Shown: positions 22,991-30,866 of the stretch, piece by piece
How the letters are laid out: every line of letters begins with the position of its first letter
Position numbering within the stretch: the stretch's first letter is position 1
Assembly (NCBI GenBank): GCA_003343885.1
Contig: QAKH01000047.1
Coordinates: forward strand, 1-30,949
Direction: 5' to 3'
Length of the DNA: 30,949 nt
From: Clostridiales bacterium
GTDB taxonomy: Bacteria > Bacillota > Clostridia > Oscillospirales > CAG-382
Notes under the pieces: generated by a model
What the model saw: only the letters and a program-made list of their open reading frames with translations
Database searches by the model: none
Told to the model about the DNA's origin: nothing
Program-made: the position numbers and the translations under genes

Positions 22991-24361
22991 TCAGTTTATC
23001 GGACAGCATGCTATATCGCTGTCAACATAATGTGCTATAAATCTGGCTTTATAGTGACGCCGGCTGCACCCGAACAGCGATACTCCCGAGACGTTTAAAT
23101 CTTCCGGCAAAACGAATTTTATACATTTTACCGTCACATCCTTGCAGCGTGGGTGAACATGTGCCGGAACGGTCATTATCTTCATGCCTCGGGGATACTC
23201 GGTACCCTCCTCATCAACCTCGGCAAGCATTGCGGCAAGAGCTACACGCTTGTAAGGGCAGACATTTTTCAGAGTTACCTCAAGCTGAAGTATTTGTCCC
23301 ATTGATTCAAGCCCTATATTGCCGGCGTCGAATTCTACCGATTCCTCACAGCTGTTTACTGATACATCAACAGGTTCCGGGCAGGCTTCCGGTTTTACGA
23401 CAATATCGCACTCTACCTCTATTTCCGGTGAAGGGAATATAACGACATTTCCTTCGTTGTCGCTATAGGTTATGCTTTCGTTCACAGGTATTAAACCGCT
23501 GCAAATTCCGTTATGGCGTACGGAAAATTCAAGAACCGCGCCCTCGCTTGAACTTACTCCCAATTCTTTTATGGTCCATCTGATTGAGCCCGGTCCGGTA
23601 ATGCTTGCAGTACCTTTATTGGGAGAATCTACCGACAGTATGCTGAAACATGGCGAGATTTGTTCGTCAATAACAATGTCGGTAGCGCCGGTTTTGGATA
23701 TATTTTGAGCAAGCTCCTCAAAGAGCTCAGTTAATGCCGTATCGTCAGGCGTTATCGATACATAAGCAGAGCTTGGATCGGAAGCCCAGTCGTTGAGAGC
23801 GTCCTCGTCTATTCCGTCATTTCCTGAAAGACCTATGCAATATATTATGACACCGTTTGCTCTCGCATCCGCAGTTATTGCCGACGCACTTCCGCCTACG
23901 GTCGTTTTTCCGTCGGTAAACATAACTATTACTTTGGCGTTTGCGGAACTCGGATCAAACAGCTTCACTGCTTCTGTAAATGCGTCTGCGTGATTTGTGA
24001 ATCCCTCGGCATGAAGCTCGTCAATGGCGGCTTTCAGGTCAGAAACTGAGGTTATGAGCTGCGTATCCTGTCTTGCCACCGTAGCAAAACTTACGATTCC
24101 TATACGGCTTCCGCTGCCGATTTCACCGTCAGAGACGCCGTCTGTTGATTCTTCAATGATATCGATGAATTTTTTAGCTCCTGCCTTTAGATTAGCTAGC
24201 GGACTTCCGCTCATACTGCCGGATCTGTCAAGAACCAGAACTATATCTGTCGGATTTGCAGTAATGTCCGGCTGTGCCGTCAATGTCAGCTTGACTCGAA
24301 AATCTCCGCCGCACTCTATTTTGGAGGTGCTTATTTCTTTGTTGGAGTTTGATATACCCAT
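22991..24361 (-). CDS. von Willebrand factor A protein with Cys-rich C-terminal domain
   Basis: A 456-residue protein. The vWA domain (about 38-215) has a complete metal-ion-dependent adhesion site: DRSGSMS (45-51), Thr122 in GFTNHADAF, and Asp150 in MFTDGK. A beta-rich part (about 220-315) follows. The last 130 residues form a separate domain with many cysteines (SCEESVEF, LKNVCPYKRVAL, CKDVTVKCIKFVLPEDLNVSG, FGCSRRHYKA, and a terminal CCPIN). There is no signal peptide, membrane segment or LPXTG anchor. I chose the ATG at 24361 because AAAGGAA precedes it well; an upstream in-frame start would cross the promoter leader. The function is not known; metal-dependent protein binding, possibly in a spore or surface structure, is speculation. 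It is monocistronic. Confidence 0.85.
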   Translation of the reverse strand: MGISNSNKEISTSKIECGGDFRVKLTLTAQPDITANPTDIVLVLDRSGSMSGSPLANLKAGAKKFIDIIEESTDGVSDGEIGSGSRIGIVSFATVARQDTQLITSVSDLKAAIDELHAEGFTNHADAFTEAVKLFDPSSANAKVIVMFTDGKTTVGGSASAITADARANGVIIYCIGLSGNDGIDEDALNDWASDPSSAYVSITPDDTALTELFEELAQNISKTGATDIVIDEQISPCFSILSVDSPNKGTASITGPGSIRWTIKELGVSSSEGAVLEFSVRHNGICSGLIPVNESITYSDNEGNVVIFPSPEIEVECDIVVKPEACPEPVDVSVNSCEESVEFDAGNIGLESMGQILQLEVTLKNVCPYKRVALAAMLAEVDEEGTEYPRGMKIMTVPAHVHPRCKDVTVKCIKFVLPEDLNVSGVSLFGCSRRHYKARFIAHYVDSDIACCPIN

Positions 24362-24412
24362 GATATCATTCCTTTCTGAGCGCAATGCCAGGCTTTGACC
24401 CGCGCTCAATAC

Positions 24413-24441
24413 AATATATGCCGTTTGTCTGATTCATGTAA
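24413..24441 (-). promoter_or_regulatory. Likely promoter of the vWA gene
   Basis: On the minus strand TTACAT (24436-24441), a 17-base spacer and TATATT (24413-24418). The leader that follows contains a GAGCGC/GCGCTC stem (24378-24407) just before the ribosome binding site. Confidence 0.45.
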
Positions 24442-24503
24442 CTTATCTGTCTGTTCTGAATGATGCAAAAACGCAGAGAGTATGGTTGAAAATAAAAAAT
24501 AAC

Positions 24504-24518
24504 TGTGCATTATGCACA
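24504..24518. promoter_or_regulatory. Palindrome TGTGCAT-T-ATGCACA upstream of EF-G2-like gene
   Basis: A perfect inverted repeat with 7-bp arms and a one-base centre, 35 bases upstream of the predicted -35 of the EF-G2-like gene. A second palindrome with a similar TGCA core overlaps that -35, so the two may bind the same regulator. Confidence 0.4.
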
Positions 24519-24544
24519 ATTATTTCGAATGATAAATAGCTATT

Positions 24545-24581
24545 TTTGCATATTGCAAATAAAAGCCAAGTAGTTTATAAT
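24545..24581 (+). promoter_or_regulatory. Promoter of EF-G2-like gene with overlapping palindrome
   Basis: TTGCAA (24553-24558), a 17-base spacer and a perfect TATAAT (24576-24581) precede the ATG at 24636 by about 54 bases. The -35 lies inside the inverted repeat TTTGCA-TAT-TGCAAA (24545-24559), a placement suited to repression. Confidence 0.7.
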
Positions 24582-24635
24582 GAGTGTAATGAAATAAAAT
24601 TCTTATTTCTCATATCAGACGAAAGGGGCAACAAC

Positions 24636-26708
24636 ATGGCAAATTTCACTGCGGAAACCAAACAAATAAAAAACGTGTGTCTTCTCGGACACGGAGGAAA
24701 CGGAAAGACATCGCTTGTAGAAGCAATGCTTTTTCTTTCAAAAGAGACCGAACGCCTTGGTAAGACAGCGGACGGCAATACGGTAAGTGACTACGACGCT
24801 GAGGAGATAAAGCGCAAGTTTTCAATATCAACATCTGTTGCTCCGATTTTCTGGAAAAACAAAAAGATAAATCTTGTAGACACTCCCGGAACCTTAGATT
24901 TTTCCGGAGAGGTTTTGGAAGGACTCAGAGTTTGCGGCACGGCGCTTATAGTGATGGACGCAAAAAGCGGAGTCGACGTAGGCAGCGAGCTTGCGTGGGA
25001 CAAAGCAACGGAAATGGGCGTTCCGAAAGCATTTTTTGTAAATAAAATGGACGATGACAACGCAAACTTCGGAAATACCATTGAACAGATGAGAGAAACT
25101 TTCGGGCAGGCAATATGTCCGGTTGCCATACCGATAATAGTTGACAGAAAGCCTCTCGGTTATGCCGATCTTATAACTATGAAGGGCTATGAGTACGTAA
25201 AGGACGGCTCACTGAAGGAGATGCAGATACCCGAGGCAAGCATGGCAAAAATACTTTCTTTCAGAGATATGCTTATGGAGGCGCTTGCGCTCACCGGCGA
25301 CGATTTGATGGAAAAATTCTTTGCCGGCGAGGAATTTACACAGGATGAAATGCACGAAGCGATGAACAAGGGCATAATAGACGGAACAATAGCACCCGTC
25401 ATGGTCGGCTCTGCTTCAACGCTTATGGGTATTACGCCGCTTATGGACATAATAGCCGATTCTTTCCCGAATCCGCTTGACAGAAAGGGAGAAAAGGACG
25501 AAAACGGCGAGGAACGCAAACCCGATCCCAATGCGCCGACGTCGGTATTTGTGTTTAAGACAATAGCAGATCCCTTTGTCGGTAAAATGTCGTTTTTCAA
25601 GGTAATGAACGGGACTCTCAAAAAGGATATGACGCTTACCAACCTTGAGTCGGGCGTCCAGGAGAAGTTCGCTCACATTTACGTCGTCAGAGGAAAAAAG
25701 CAGATTGAGGTAGACGAACTCAAGTGCGGAGATATAGGAATGACGGCAAAGCTCACCGCCACCAATACAAACGATACTTTGGGCGGAGATCATAAATTTG
25801 ACAAGGTTATTTTCCCGACGCCGTATATGAAGATGGCAGTAGTTCCAAAGGCTAAGGGGGATGAAGATAAGATTTCAACGGCTATTGCGAGAATACTCGA
25901 AGAAGATCCGACAATGCGTTACGAGAACAACGCCGAAACCAAGCAAATGACCATTTCCGGTCTTGGTGATACACACCTTGATGTGATAGTTTCGAAGCTT
26001 AAAAATAAGTATGGCGCTTCTGTCGAGCTTACCGAGGCGCGCGTGCCTTACCGTGAAACCATTAAAAAGAGCGTTCAGGTAGAAGGCAAGCATAAGAAGC
26101 AGTCAGGAGGAAGCGGACAGTACGGACACGTAAAGATTACCTTCTCGCCCGGAGAGGCAGAGGGACTTACATTTACGCAGAGCGTCGTCGGCGGAAGCGT
26201 GCCGAAAGGATACTATCCGGCTGTTGAAAAGGGACTTCTTGAGGCAATGCAAAAGGGCGTACTTGCAGGATTCCCGGTAGTAAACCTTGCAGCTGACCTG
26301 TTTGACGGTTCATATCACCCGGTTGACTCAAATGAAATATCCTTTAAGCTTGCCGCAAAGCTTGCGTATAAGGAAGGACTTCCAAAAGCCGGTCCTGTAA
26401 TACTTGAACCTGTGGGCTCTCTTAAAGTCAGAGTTCCCGAAAACTTGGTGGGAGATGTAATAGGAGATTTAAACAAACGCCGCGGAAGAGTTTTGGGAAT
26501 GAATCCGGATGAACACGGGCATAAATATACAGTGGTAGAAGCAGAAGTGCCTGTCGCCGAAATGGCAAACTATACTATCTCACTTCGCGCTATATCTCAG
26601 GGCAGAGGCTCGTTTGAGTTTGAGTTTGCAAGGTACGAGGAAGCCCCGGCAAATGTCGCTCAGAAGATAATTGAGGAAGCGAAGAAGCTTCAGGCGGAAG
26701 AAGAGTAA
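24636..26708 (+). CDS. EF-G2-like translational GTPase
   Basis: A 690-residue EF-G homologue. The GTPase domain shows G1 GHGGNGKTS (18-26), G3 DTPG (82-85) and G4 NKMD (136-139). Switch I lacks the RGIT motif of canonical EF-G and reads EEIKRKFSISTSVAP, the pattern of the EF-G2 (Thermus TTHA1498-like) branch. Domains II to V follow, including PYRETIKK, the domain IV segment KQSGGSGQYGHV, and the C-terminal LEPVGSLKVRVPENLVGDV and RRGRVLGM. It binds ribosomes and GTP in relatives, but its exact role is not settled, and it is not in a ribosomal-protein operon here. I chose the ATG at 24636 because GAAAGGGG lies upstream; the longer frame would start inside the promoter. A strong terminator follows. 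Confidence 0.93.
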   Translation: MANFTAETKQIKNVCLLGHGGNGKTSLVEAMLFLSKETERLGKTADGNTVSDYDAEEIKRKFSISTSVAPIFWKNKKINLVDTPGTLDFSGEVLEGLRVCGTALIVMDAKSGVDVGSELAWDKATEMGVPKAFFVNKMDDDNANFGNTIEQMRETFGQAICPVAIPIIVDRKPLGYADLITMKGYEYVKDGSLKEMQIPEASMAKILSFRDMLMEALALTGDDLMEKFFAGEEFTQDEMHEAMNKGIIDGTIAPVMVGSASTLMGITPLMDIIADSFPNPLDRKGEKDENGEERKPDPNAPTSVFVFKTIADPFVGKMSFFKVMNGTLKKDMTLTNLESGVQEKFAHIYVVRGKKQIEVDELKCGDIGMTAKLTATNTNDTLGGDHKFDKVIFPTPYMKMAVVPKAKGDEDKISTAIARILEEDPTMRYENNAETKQMTISGLGDTHLDVIVSKLKNKYGASVELTEARVPYRETIKKSVQVEGKHKKQSGGSGQYGHVKITFSPGEAEGLTFTQSVVGGSVPKGYYPAVEKGLLEAMQKGVLAGFPVVNLAADLFDGSYHPVDSNEISFKLAAKLAYKEGLPKAGPVILEPVGSLKVRVPENLVGDVIGDLNKRRGRVLGMNPDEHGHKYTVVEAEVPVAEMANYTISLRAISQGRGSFEFEFARYEEAPANVAQKIIEEAKKLQAEEE

Positions 26709-26750
26709 TAATTATTAACAAACTCTGAAAAACAGGCTCATATAAAAAGT

Positions 26751-26786
26751 AATCTCCGCAGAAAAGAGAACTTTTCTGCGGAGATT
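26751..26786. terminator. Bidirectional terminator between EF-G2-like and proS genes
   Basis: A perfect 16-bp stem (26751-26766/26771-26786) with an AGAA loop, followed on the plus strand by TTATATTTATTTTT and on the minus strand by ACTTTTTATAT. It serves the convergent EF-G2-like and prolyl-tRNA synthetase genes. Confidence 0.92.
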
Positions 26787-26809
26787 TTATATTTATTTTT
26801 ATCCCAAAA

Positions 26810-28267
26810 TCAATAAGCTTTTCCCCAGTATACTAACTTTTTGGCAGGTCTTCCGCAGCAAACGCACTTGTCGGATAACTGCTCCTGGTCAAAAGGAATA
26901 CAACGGCTTCCTACACCTGTAAGCTCTTTTACTTTGTCCTCACATTCCTCGTCACCGCACCACATTGCGCGTACAAAACCGTCGCCGTTTTCAGCAAGAG
27001 CCTTGTTTATCTCCTCGATGGTTGTGCAGTTGTATGTGTGACGTTTGCGGTTTTCAAGCGCTATTTCGTACAGTCCGGAGCGAACCTCCTCAAGCTTTGC
27101 ATTTACAGCGTCCTTAAAGTCCTCAAGCATGTTGTCAAGGCTTGCAAAAGACTTTTCACGGTTGTGACGGGTTACAAGCACGCATTGTCCGTTTTCTATA
27201 TCCTTAGGACCTATCTCGACACGAACCGGCACGCCCTTCATCTCATATTCGGCGAACTTCCAGCCGGGACTGTTATCGCTGTCGTCAAGCTTTACACGTA
27301 TTCCGTTTGCTTTAAGCTTTTCGTAAAGCTCGGAAGCCTTTTCAAGAACTCCGGGCTTGTGCTGCGCAACCGGAACTATAACAACCTGTATGGGGGCTAC
27401 TGCCGGAGGAAGCACAAGACCGTTGTCGTCGCCGTGCGTCATGATAATTGCGCCCATTATACGGGTTGAAACGCCCCAGGAAGTCTGATGAGGATACTCG
27501 TCGGTGTTGTCTTTTGATTTGTATGTTATGTTGAATGCTCTCGCAAAACCGTCGCCGAAATAATGTGACGTACCTGCCTGAAGAGCTTTTCCGTCATGCA
27601 TGAGAGCTTCTATGGCGTATGTGTCTTCCGCACCGGCAAACTTGTCAGACGGAGTTTTCGGACCTCTTATTACCGGCATTGCGAGTTCGTTTTCGCAGAA
27701 GTCAGCATATATACCGAGCATACGCATGGTTTCTTCTCTTGCTTCTTCAGCGGTAGCGTGCATTGTGTGGCCTTCCTGCCAGAGAAATTCTCTTGTGCGA
27801 AGGAAAGGGCGCGTCGTCTTTTCCCAGCGTACAACGCTGCACCACTGGTTGTAGAGCTTTGGAAGATCACGGTACGAGTTGATAATCTTTGCGTAATGTT
27901 CGCAGAACAGTGTTTCAGATGTAGGTCTTACGCAAAGACGCTCTGTCAGCTCCTCGCTTCCTCCGTGTGTTACCCACGCTACTTCCGGAGCAAAGCCCTC
28001 GACGTGGTCCTTTTCTTTGTTTAACAGTCCCTCAGGAATGAAAAGAGGCATGTATACGTTTTCATGACCGGTTTCCTTGAATTTGCGGTCCATTATGCTC
28101 TGAATGTTTTCCCAGATAGCATAGCCGTAGGGACGGATTATCATGCAGCCCTTGACGCTCGAGTAGTCGGCGAGATCAGCGTTTTTTACGATATCGGTAT
28201 ACCACTGCGCAAAATCAACATCTCTGGATGTGATTTTTTCAACCATTTTTTTGTTGTCGTTAGCCAT
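26810..28267 (-). CDS. proS: Prolyl-tRNA synthetase, archaeal/eukaryote-type (no editing insertion)
   Basis: A 485-residue class II synthetase that charges tRNA(Pro) in the cytoplasm. Motif 2 appears as RWEKTTRPFLRTREFLWQEG, motif 3 as GVSTRIMGAIIMTHGDDNG, and the anticodon-binding domain begins at PIQVVIVPV. The C-terminal zinc-binding extension is clear: WCGDEECEDK, then CVCCGRPAKKLVYWGKAY at the very end. There is no bacterial-type INS editing domain between motifs 2 and 3, which explains the short length. I chose the ATG at 28267 (MANDNKK) behind AAAGGAA; the longer frame would run back into the preceding gene. It lies 49 bases after the phosphohexomutase gene on the same strand. Loss of cis-editing fits with the YbaK-type deacylase at 1482-1952. 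Confidence 0.96.
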   Translation of the reverse strand: MANDNKKMVEKITSRDVDFAQWYTDIVKNADLADYSSVKGCMIIRPYGYAIWENIQSIMDRKFKETGHENVYMPLFIPEGLLNKEKDHVEGFAPEVAWVTHGGSEELTERLCVRPTSETLFCEHYAKIINSYRDLPKLYNQWCSVVRWEKTTRPFLRTREFLWQEGHTMHATAEEAREETMRMLGIYADFCENELAMPVIRGPKTPSDKFAGAEDTYAIEALMHDGKALQAGTSHYFGDGFARAFNITYKSKDNTDEYPHQTSWGVSTRIMGAIIMTHGDDNGLVLPPAVAPIQVVIVPVAQHKPGVLEKASELYEKLKANGIRVKLDDSDNSPGWKFAEYEMKGVPVRVEIGPKDIENGQCVLVTRHNREKSFASLDNMLEDFKDAVNAKLEEVRSGLYEIALENRKRHTYNCTTIEEINKALAENGDGFVRAMWCGDEECEDKVKELTGVGSRCIPFDQEQLSDKCVCCGRPAKKLVYWGKAY

Positions 28268-28316
28268 TTTTATATAATTCCTTTCAAAAAACTCGGGAGT
28301 ATTGTATTTCGGAAAG

Positions 28317-30044
28317 TTACGACAGCAACTTTTCAAAAGCTGTCTTGTAGGATATCATTTTTTCTTCGGCTCCGTCCTTAGTCTTGTCGGATACCAAATA
28401 GTAAAGTTTAATTTTCGGCTCTGTTCCTGACGGACGGATAATAACCGAGTCGCCGCTTTCCAATGTGTACGAAAGCACATTTGATTTGGGAAGTCCCGTA
28501 TATCCGCAGCAGGCGTTGCTGCCGGCCTTGCACACATTACCTGTGAGATAGTCGGCAACCGTCGCAACTCTTTCACCGGCAATTTCTTTCGGCGGATTAT
28601 CACGCAGTCCGTTCATAAGGGCAGACATTTTTGCGATACCGTCCATTCCGGGAAGAACAATGTTTCCTATGCCTTCGGTGTAATAGCCGTATTTTTCAAA
28701 AATCGAGCAAAGCACGTCGTATAAGCTCTTGCCCTGCTTTGCGTAGTGCGCTGCCATTTCGGTAATAAGCATAGACGCGCATACTGCGTCTTTATCACGT
28801 GCATAAGTTCCGGAGAGGTAGCCGTAGCTTTCCTCAAAACCGAAAATATATGTGTACTCACCGGTTTGCTCAAATTCCTTGATCTTTTCACCGATAAACT
28901 TGAATCCTGTAAGCACGTTTATGAGAGCAACGCCGTTATCAGCGCATATCTTGTCGGCAAGCTTGGTGCTGACAATAGATTTTACGGCGCAGGCATTCGC
29001 CGGAAGCTTGTTTTCAGCTCTTCTCGCTTCAATGATGTAGGAAAGCAGCATAACTCCTATCTGATTTCCGGTTAATGAAACAAACTCGCCGTCTGAATTT
29101 TTCACGATAACTCCGGCTCTGTCCGCGTCGGGATCAGTTCCGATAAGCAGATCGCAGTCGTTCTTTTTGGCAAGCTCCATAGCGAGCGCAAAGCCTTCCT
29201 TGTTCTCGGGATTTGGACTCTTTACGGTTGGGAACCTTCCGTCCGGTACCATTTGTTCTTCAACGCAGTAAAGATGCTTGACTCCGGCTCTTCTAAGAAC
29301 CTCCGGTACAAGAACACGTCCGGCGCCGTGAAACGGAGTGTATACCACCTTGAAATCGTCCGCAACGTCAGGAATTGCGCTTTCACGGATTCTTTCATTA
29401 AGGACAACCTTGATGTATTCTTCGTCAATTTCTTTTCCGATAACCTTGATAAGTCCTTTTTGCATACCCTCATCAAAGGATATCATCTTGACATCTTTAA
29501 ATATATCAACCTTTTCTATTTCAGCTGAAACTATCTCAGCCTGCTCTGGGGAAATCTGAGCCCCATCCTCCCAGTATGCCTTGTACCCGTTGTAAACGCT
29601 CGGATTATGAGAAGCAGTAATATTTATTCCTGCCTTAGTTCCCAAAAATCTCAAAGTGAAGGAAAGCTCGGGAGTAGGTCGGGGAGCGTCGAAAATATAG
29701 GTTTTAATGCCGTTTGCGGCAAGAACTCTTGCGGATATTTCGGAAAATACGTCGGATTTTATTCTTGTATCCGAAGCGATGACGACGCCCATGTCAGCTC
29801 CGCCGTCACGAATAATCAGTTCTGAAAGACCTTGCGTTGCCTGCGCAACGGTGTATATGTTCATACCGTTTATACCGGCACGTATTATGCCTCTCAGCCC
29901 GCCTGTTCCGAAAGCAAGCGGCATGCTGAAGCGTTCCTCTATCTCCTTCTCACTGCCGGAAATCGCTTCAAGCTCTTCTCTCAGCTCTTTGTCAAGACCT
30001 TCATAGGATATCCATTTTTGATATTCGCACTGGTAACCGGTCAT
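28317..30044 (-). CDS. Phosphoglucomutase/phosphomannomutase (alpha-D-phosphohexomutase)
   Basis: A 575-residue enzyme interconverting hexose 1- and 6-phosphates in the cytoplasm, of the long PgcA-like type. All four active-site loops are present: the catalytic phosphoserine loop TASHNP (143-148), the metal loop DPDADR (304-309), the sugar-binding loop GFEESYGYL (about 404), and the phosphate-binding RPSGTEPKIKLY near residue 540. It begins with the family's FGTGGLRG strand (45-52). It would feed glucose-1-phosphate into glycogen, UDP-glucose and surface polymer synthesis, including any donor for the GtrII-type enzyme. The ATG at 30044 has AAAGGAG seven bases upstream. It follows the TSCPD gene by 71 bases and precedes proS by 49. 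Confidence 0.95.
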   Translation of the reverse strand: MTGYQCEYQKWISYEGLDKELREELEAISGSEKEIEERFSMPLAFGTGGLRGIIRAGINGMNIYTVAQATQGLSELIIRDGGADMGVVIASDTRIKSDVFSEISARVLAANGIKTYIFDAPRPTPELSFTLRFLGTKAGINITASHNPSVYNGYKAYWEDGAQISPEQAEIVSAEIEKVDIFKDVKMISFDEGMQKGLIKVIGKEIDEEYIKVVLNERIRESAIPDVADDFKVVYTPFHGAGRVLVPEVLRRAGVKHLYCVEEQMVPDGRFPTVKSPNPENKEGFALAMELAKKNDCDLLIGTDPDADRAGVIVKNSDGEFVSLTGNQIGVMLLSYIIEARRAENKLPANACAVKSIVSTKLADKICADNGVALINVLTGFKFIGEKIKEFEQTGEYTYIFGFEESYGYLSGTYARDKDAVCASMLITEMAAHYAKQGKSLYDVLCSIFEKYGYYTEGIGNIVLPGMDGIAKMSALMNGLRDNPPKEIAGERVATVADYLTGNVCKAGSNACCGYTGLPKSNVLSYTLESGDSVIIRPSGTEPKIKLYYLVSDKTKDGAEEKMISYKTAFEKLLS

Positions 30045-30115
30045 AGTAATACTCCTTTACAGTATTTTTTTATTATTATAAAAAATCCTTTGAAAAAATT
30101 CTTGTGGCGAAAAGA

Positions 30116-30385
30116 TTATGAATTTACAGGCGCTGAGCCTTCCAGCAAACCTGTAAGAGCCTTTGCTAACTGGTCGGGGCAGGAGGTGTTTTTGAAACCG
30201 CACTTTATGCCCGACAGTCTTTCAATGGCAGTCTTTATTTTCATACCCTTTACAAGCGAAGCCACACCCTGAGTGTTTCCGGAGCAGCCTCCCTCAAAGC
30301 GTACATCGGTTATAGTATCTCCGTCGGTTTCAATATATATGGATCTGGAACAGACGCCATGCGTCTTATAAGTGGTTGAAGCCAT
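30116..30385 (-). CDS. TSCPD-domain protein (TIGR03905 type)
   Basis: An 89-residue protein consisting of one TSCPD domain, the module also found at the C-terminus of some ribonucleotide reductases. Key residues: THGVCSRSI near the N-terminus, FEGGCSGNTQGVASLVKGM in the middle, and the family-naming NTSCPDQLAKAL near the C-terminus. The cysteines may bind a metal; the function of the free-standing form is unknown. I chose the ATG at 30385, where the domain begins, with AAGGAG upstream. The frame stays open to 30520 but that extension crosses the promoter at 30434-30462. It is upstream of the phosphohexomutase gene on the same strand. Confidence 0.9.
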   Translation of the reverse strand: MASTTYKTHGVCSRSIYIETDGDTITDVRFEGGCSGNTQGVASLVKGMKIKTAIERLSGIKCGFKNTSCPDQLAKALTGLLEGSAPVNS

Positions 30386-30433
30386 GTTAGTGCATACTCC
30401 TTGTGCAAAAAGCGTTTTTAATATTTTCAAAAC

Positions 30434-30462
30434 AGTATACCACACCGCCACAGTTTTTACAA
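30434..30462 (-). promoter_or_regulatory. Promoter of the TSCPD gene
   Basis: On the minus strand TTGTAA (30457-30462), a 17-base spacer and TATACT (30434-30439), about 49 bases before the ATG at 30385. It lies between the XRE gene and the TSCPD gene, so the latter is probably transcribed independently. Confidence 0.65.
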
Positions 30463-30516
30463 TAGTTTTTTTGTTAATACGAAACAAAATGTGTCTTACT
30501 ACGTCTTGCGCAAAAC

Positions 30517-30732
30517 TCATTTTTTATGTTGGTCGGGATCGTCTGTAAGTCCGAGTATATAGTCGGTTGATACCTTGTAAAACCTTGACAGTTTTATCAG
30601 TATGTCTGTCGGAATGTCTCTCTGCCCGAGCTCGTAGTTGCTGTATACCTGTTGGGAGCACTGCAATATTCCCGCAACTTCTTTTTGTGTAAGCTCTTTG
30701 TCTTCACGAAGATCCCTGATCCTTTTATACAT
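30517..30732 (-). CDS. XRE-family helix-turn-helix regulator
   Basis: A 71-residue protein that is essentially one Cro/cI-type helix-turn-helix domain: LREDKELTQKEVAGIL, CSQQVYSNYELGQRDIP, and the closing LIKLSRFYKVSTDYILGLTD, the standard XRE ending. It binds DNA as a dimer and, at this size, has no ligand or protease domain. The ATG at 30732 follows GGGGAACGGGG. It is divergent from the gene starting at 30867, whose promoter carries a 9-bp-arm palindrome (30812-30832); that is its most likely operator. On the XRE side a TATAAT at 30780-30785 (minus strand), about 45 bases before the ATG, gives its own promoter, with a weak -35. Confidence 0.93.
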   Translation of the reverse strand: MYKRIRDLREDKELTQKEVAGILQCSQQVYSNYELGQRDIPTDILIKLSRFYKVSTDYILGLTDDPDQHKK

Positions 30733-30779
30733 CCCCGTTCCCCTAACTCTTTTTGGCTTATTTTTGCCGCTTTTTTTCT

Positions 30780-30785
30780 ATTATA
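30780..30785 (-). promoter_or_regulatory. -10 element of the XRE gene
   Basis: A TATAAT on the minus strand about 45 bases before the XRE ATG. The -35 region (CAATAC at 17 bases) is poor, and the palindromic operator begins about 27 bases upstream of this -10, so binding there could also affect XRE expression. Confidence 0.45.
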
Positions 30786-30805
30786 CACAATGTTTGGAGC
30801 GGGTA

Positions 30806-30834
30806 TTGACATATACTGCATTTTGCAGTATAAT
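30806..30834 (+). promoter_or_regulatory. Perfect consensus sigma-A promoter
   Basis: TTGACA (30806-30811), exactly 17 bases, TATAAT (30829-30834): both hexamers and the spacing are full consensus. It points into the gene starting at 30867. Such a strong promoter normally needs a repressor, and the spacer is occupied by a palindrome. Confidence 0.93.
30812..30832. promoter_or_regulatory. Palindromic operator inside the promoter spacer
   Basis: TATACTGCA-TTT-TGCAGTATA: perfect 9-bp arms around a 3-base centre, filling the spacer and reaching into the -10. The size and symmetry suit an XRE dimer, and the divergent gene encodes one. RNA polymerase and the bound regulator would exclude each other. 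Confidence 0.75.
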
Positions 30835-30866
30835 GAGTAGGGAAAACGGAATAAGGAGAAGGGAAA

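Noticed and set aside
30386..30520. Long N-terminal extension of the TSCPD protein
   Set aside because: The extension covers a good promoter (30434-30462), and the domain starts right at the ATG at 30385, which has its own ribosome binding site.
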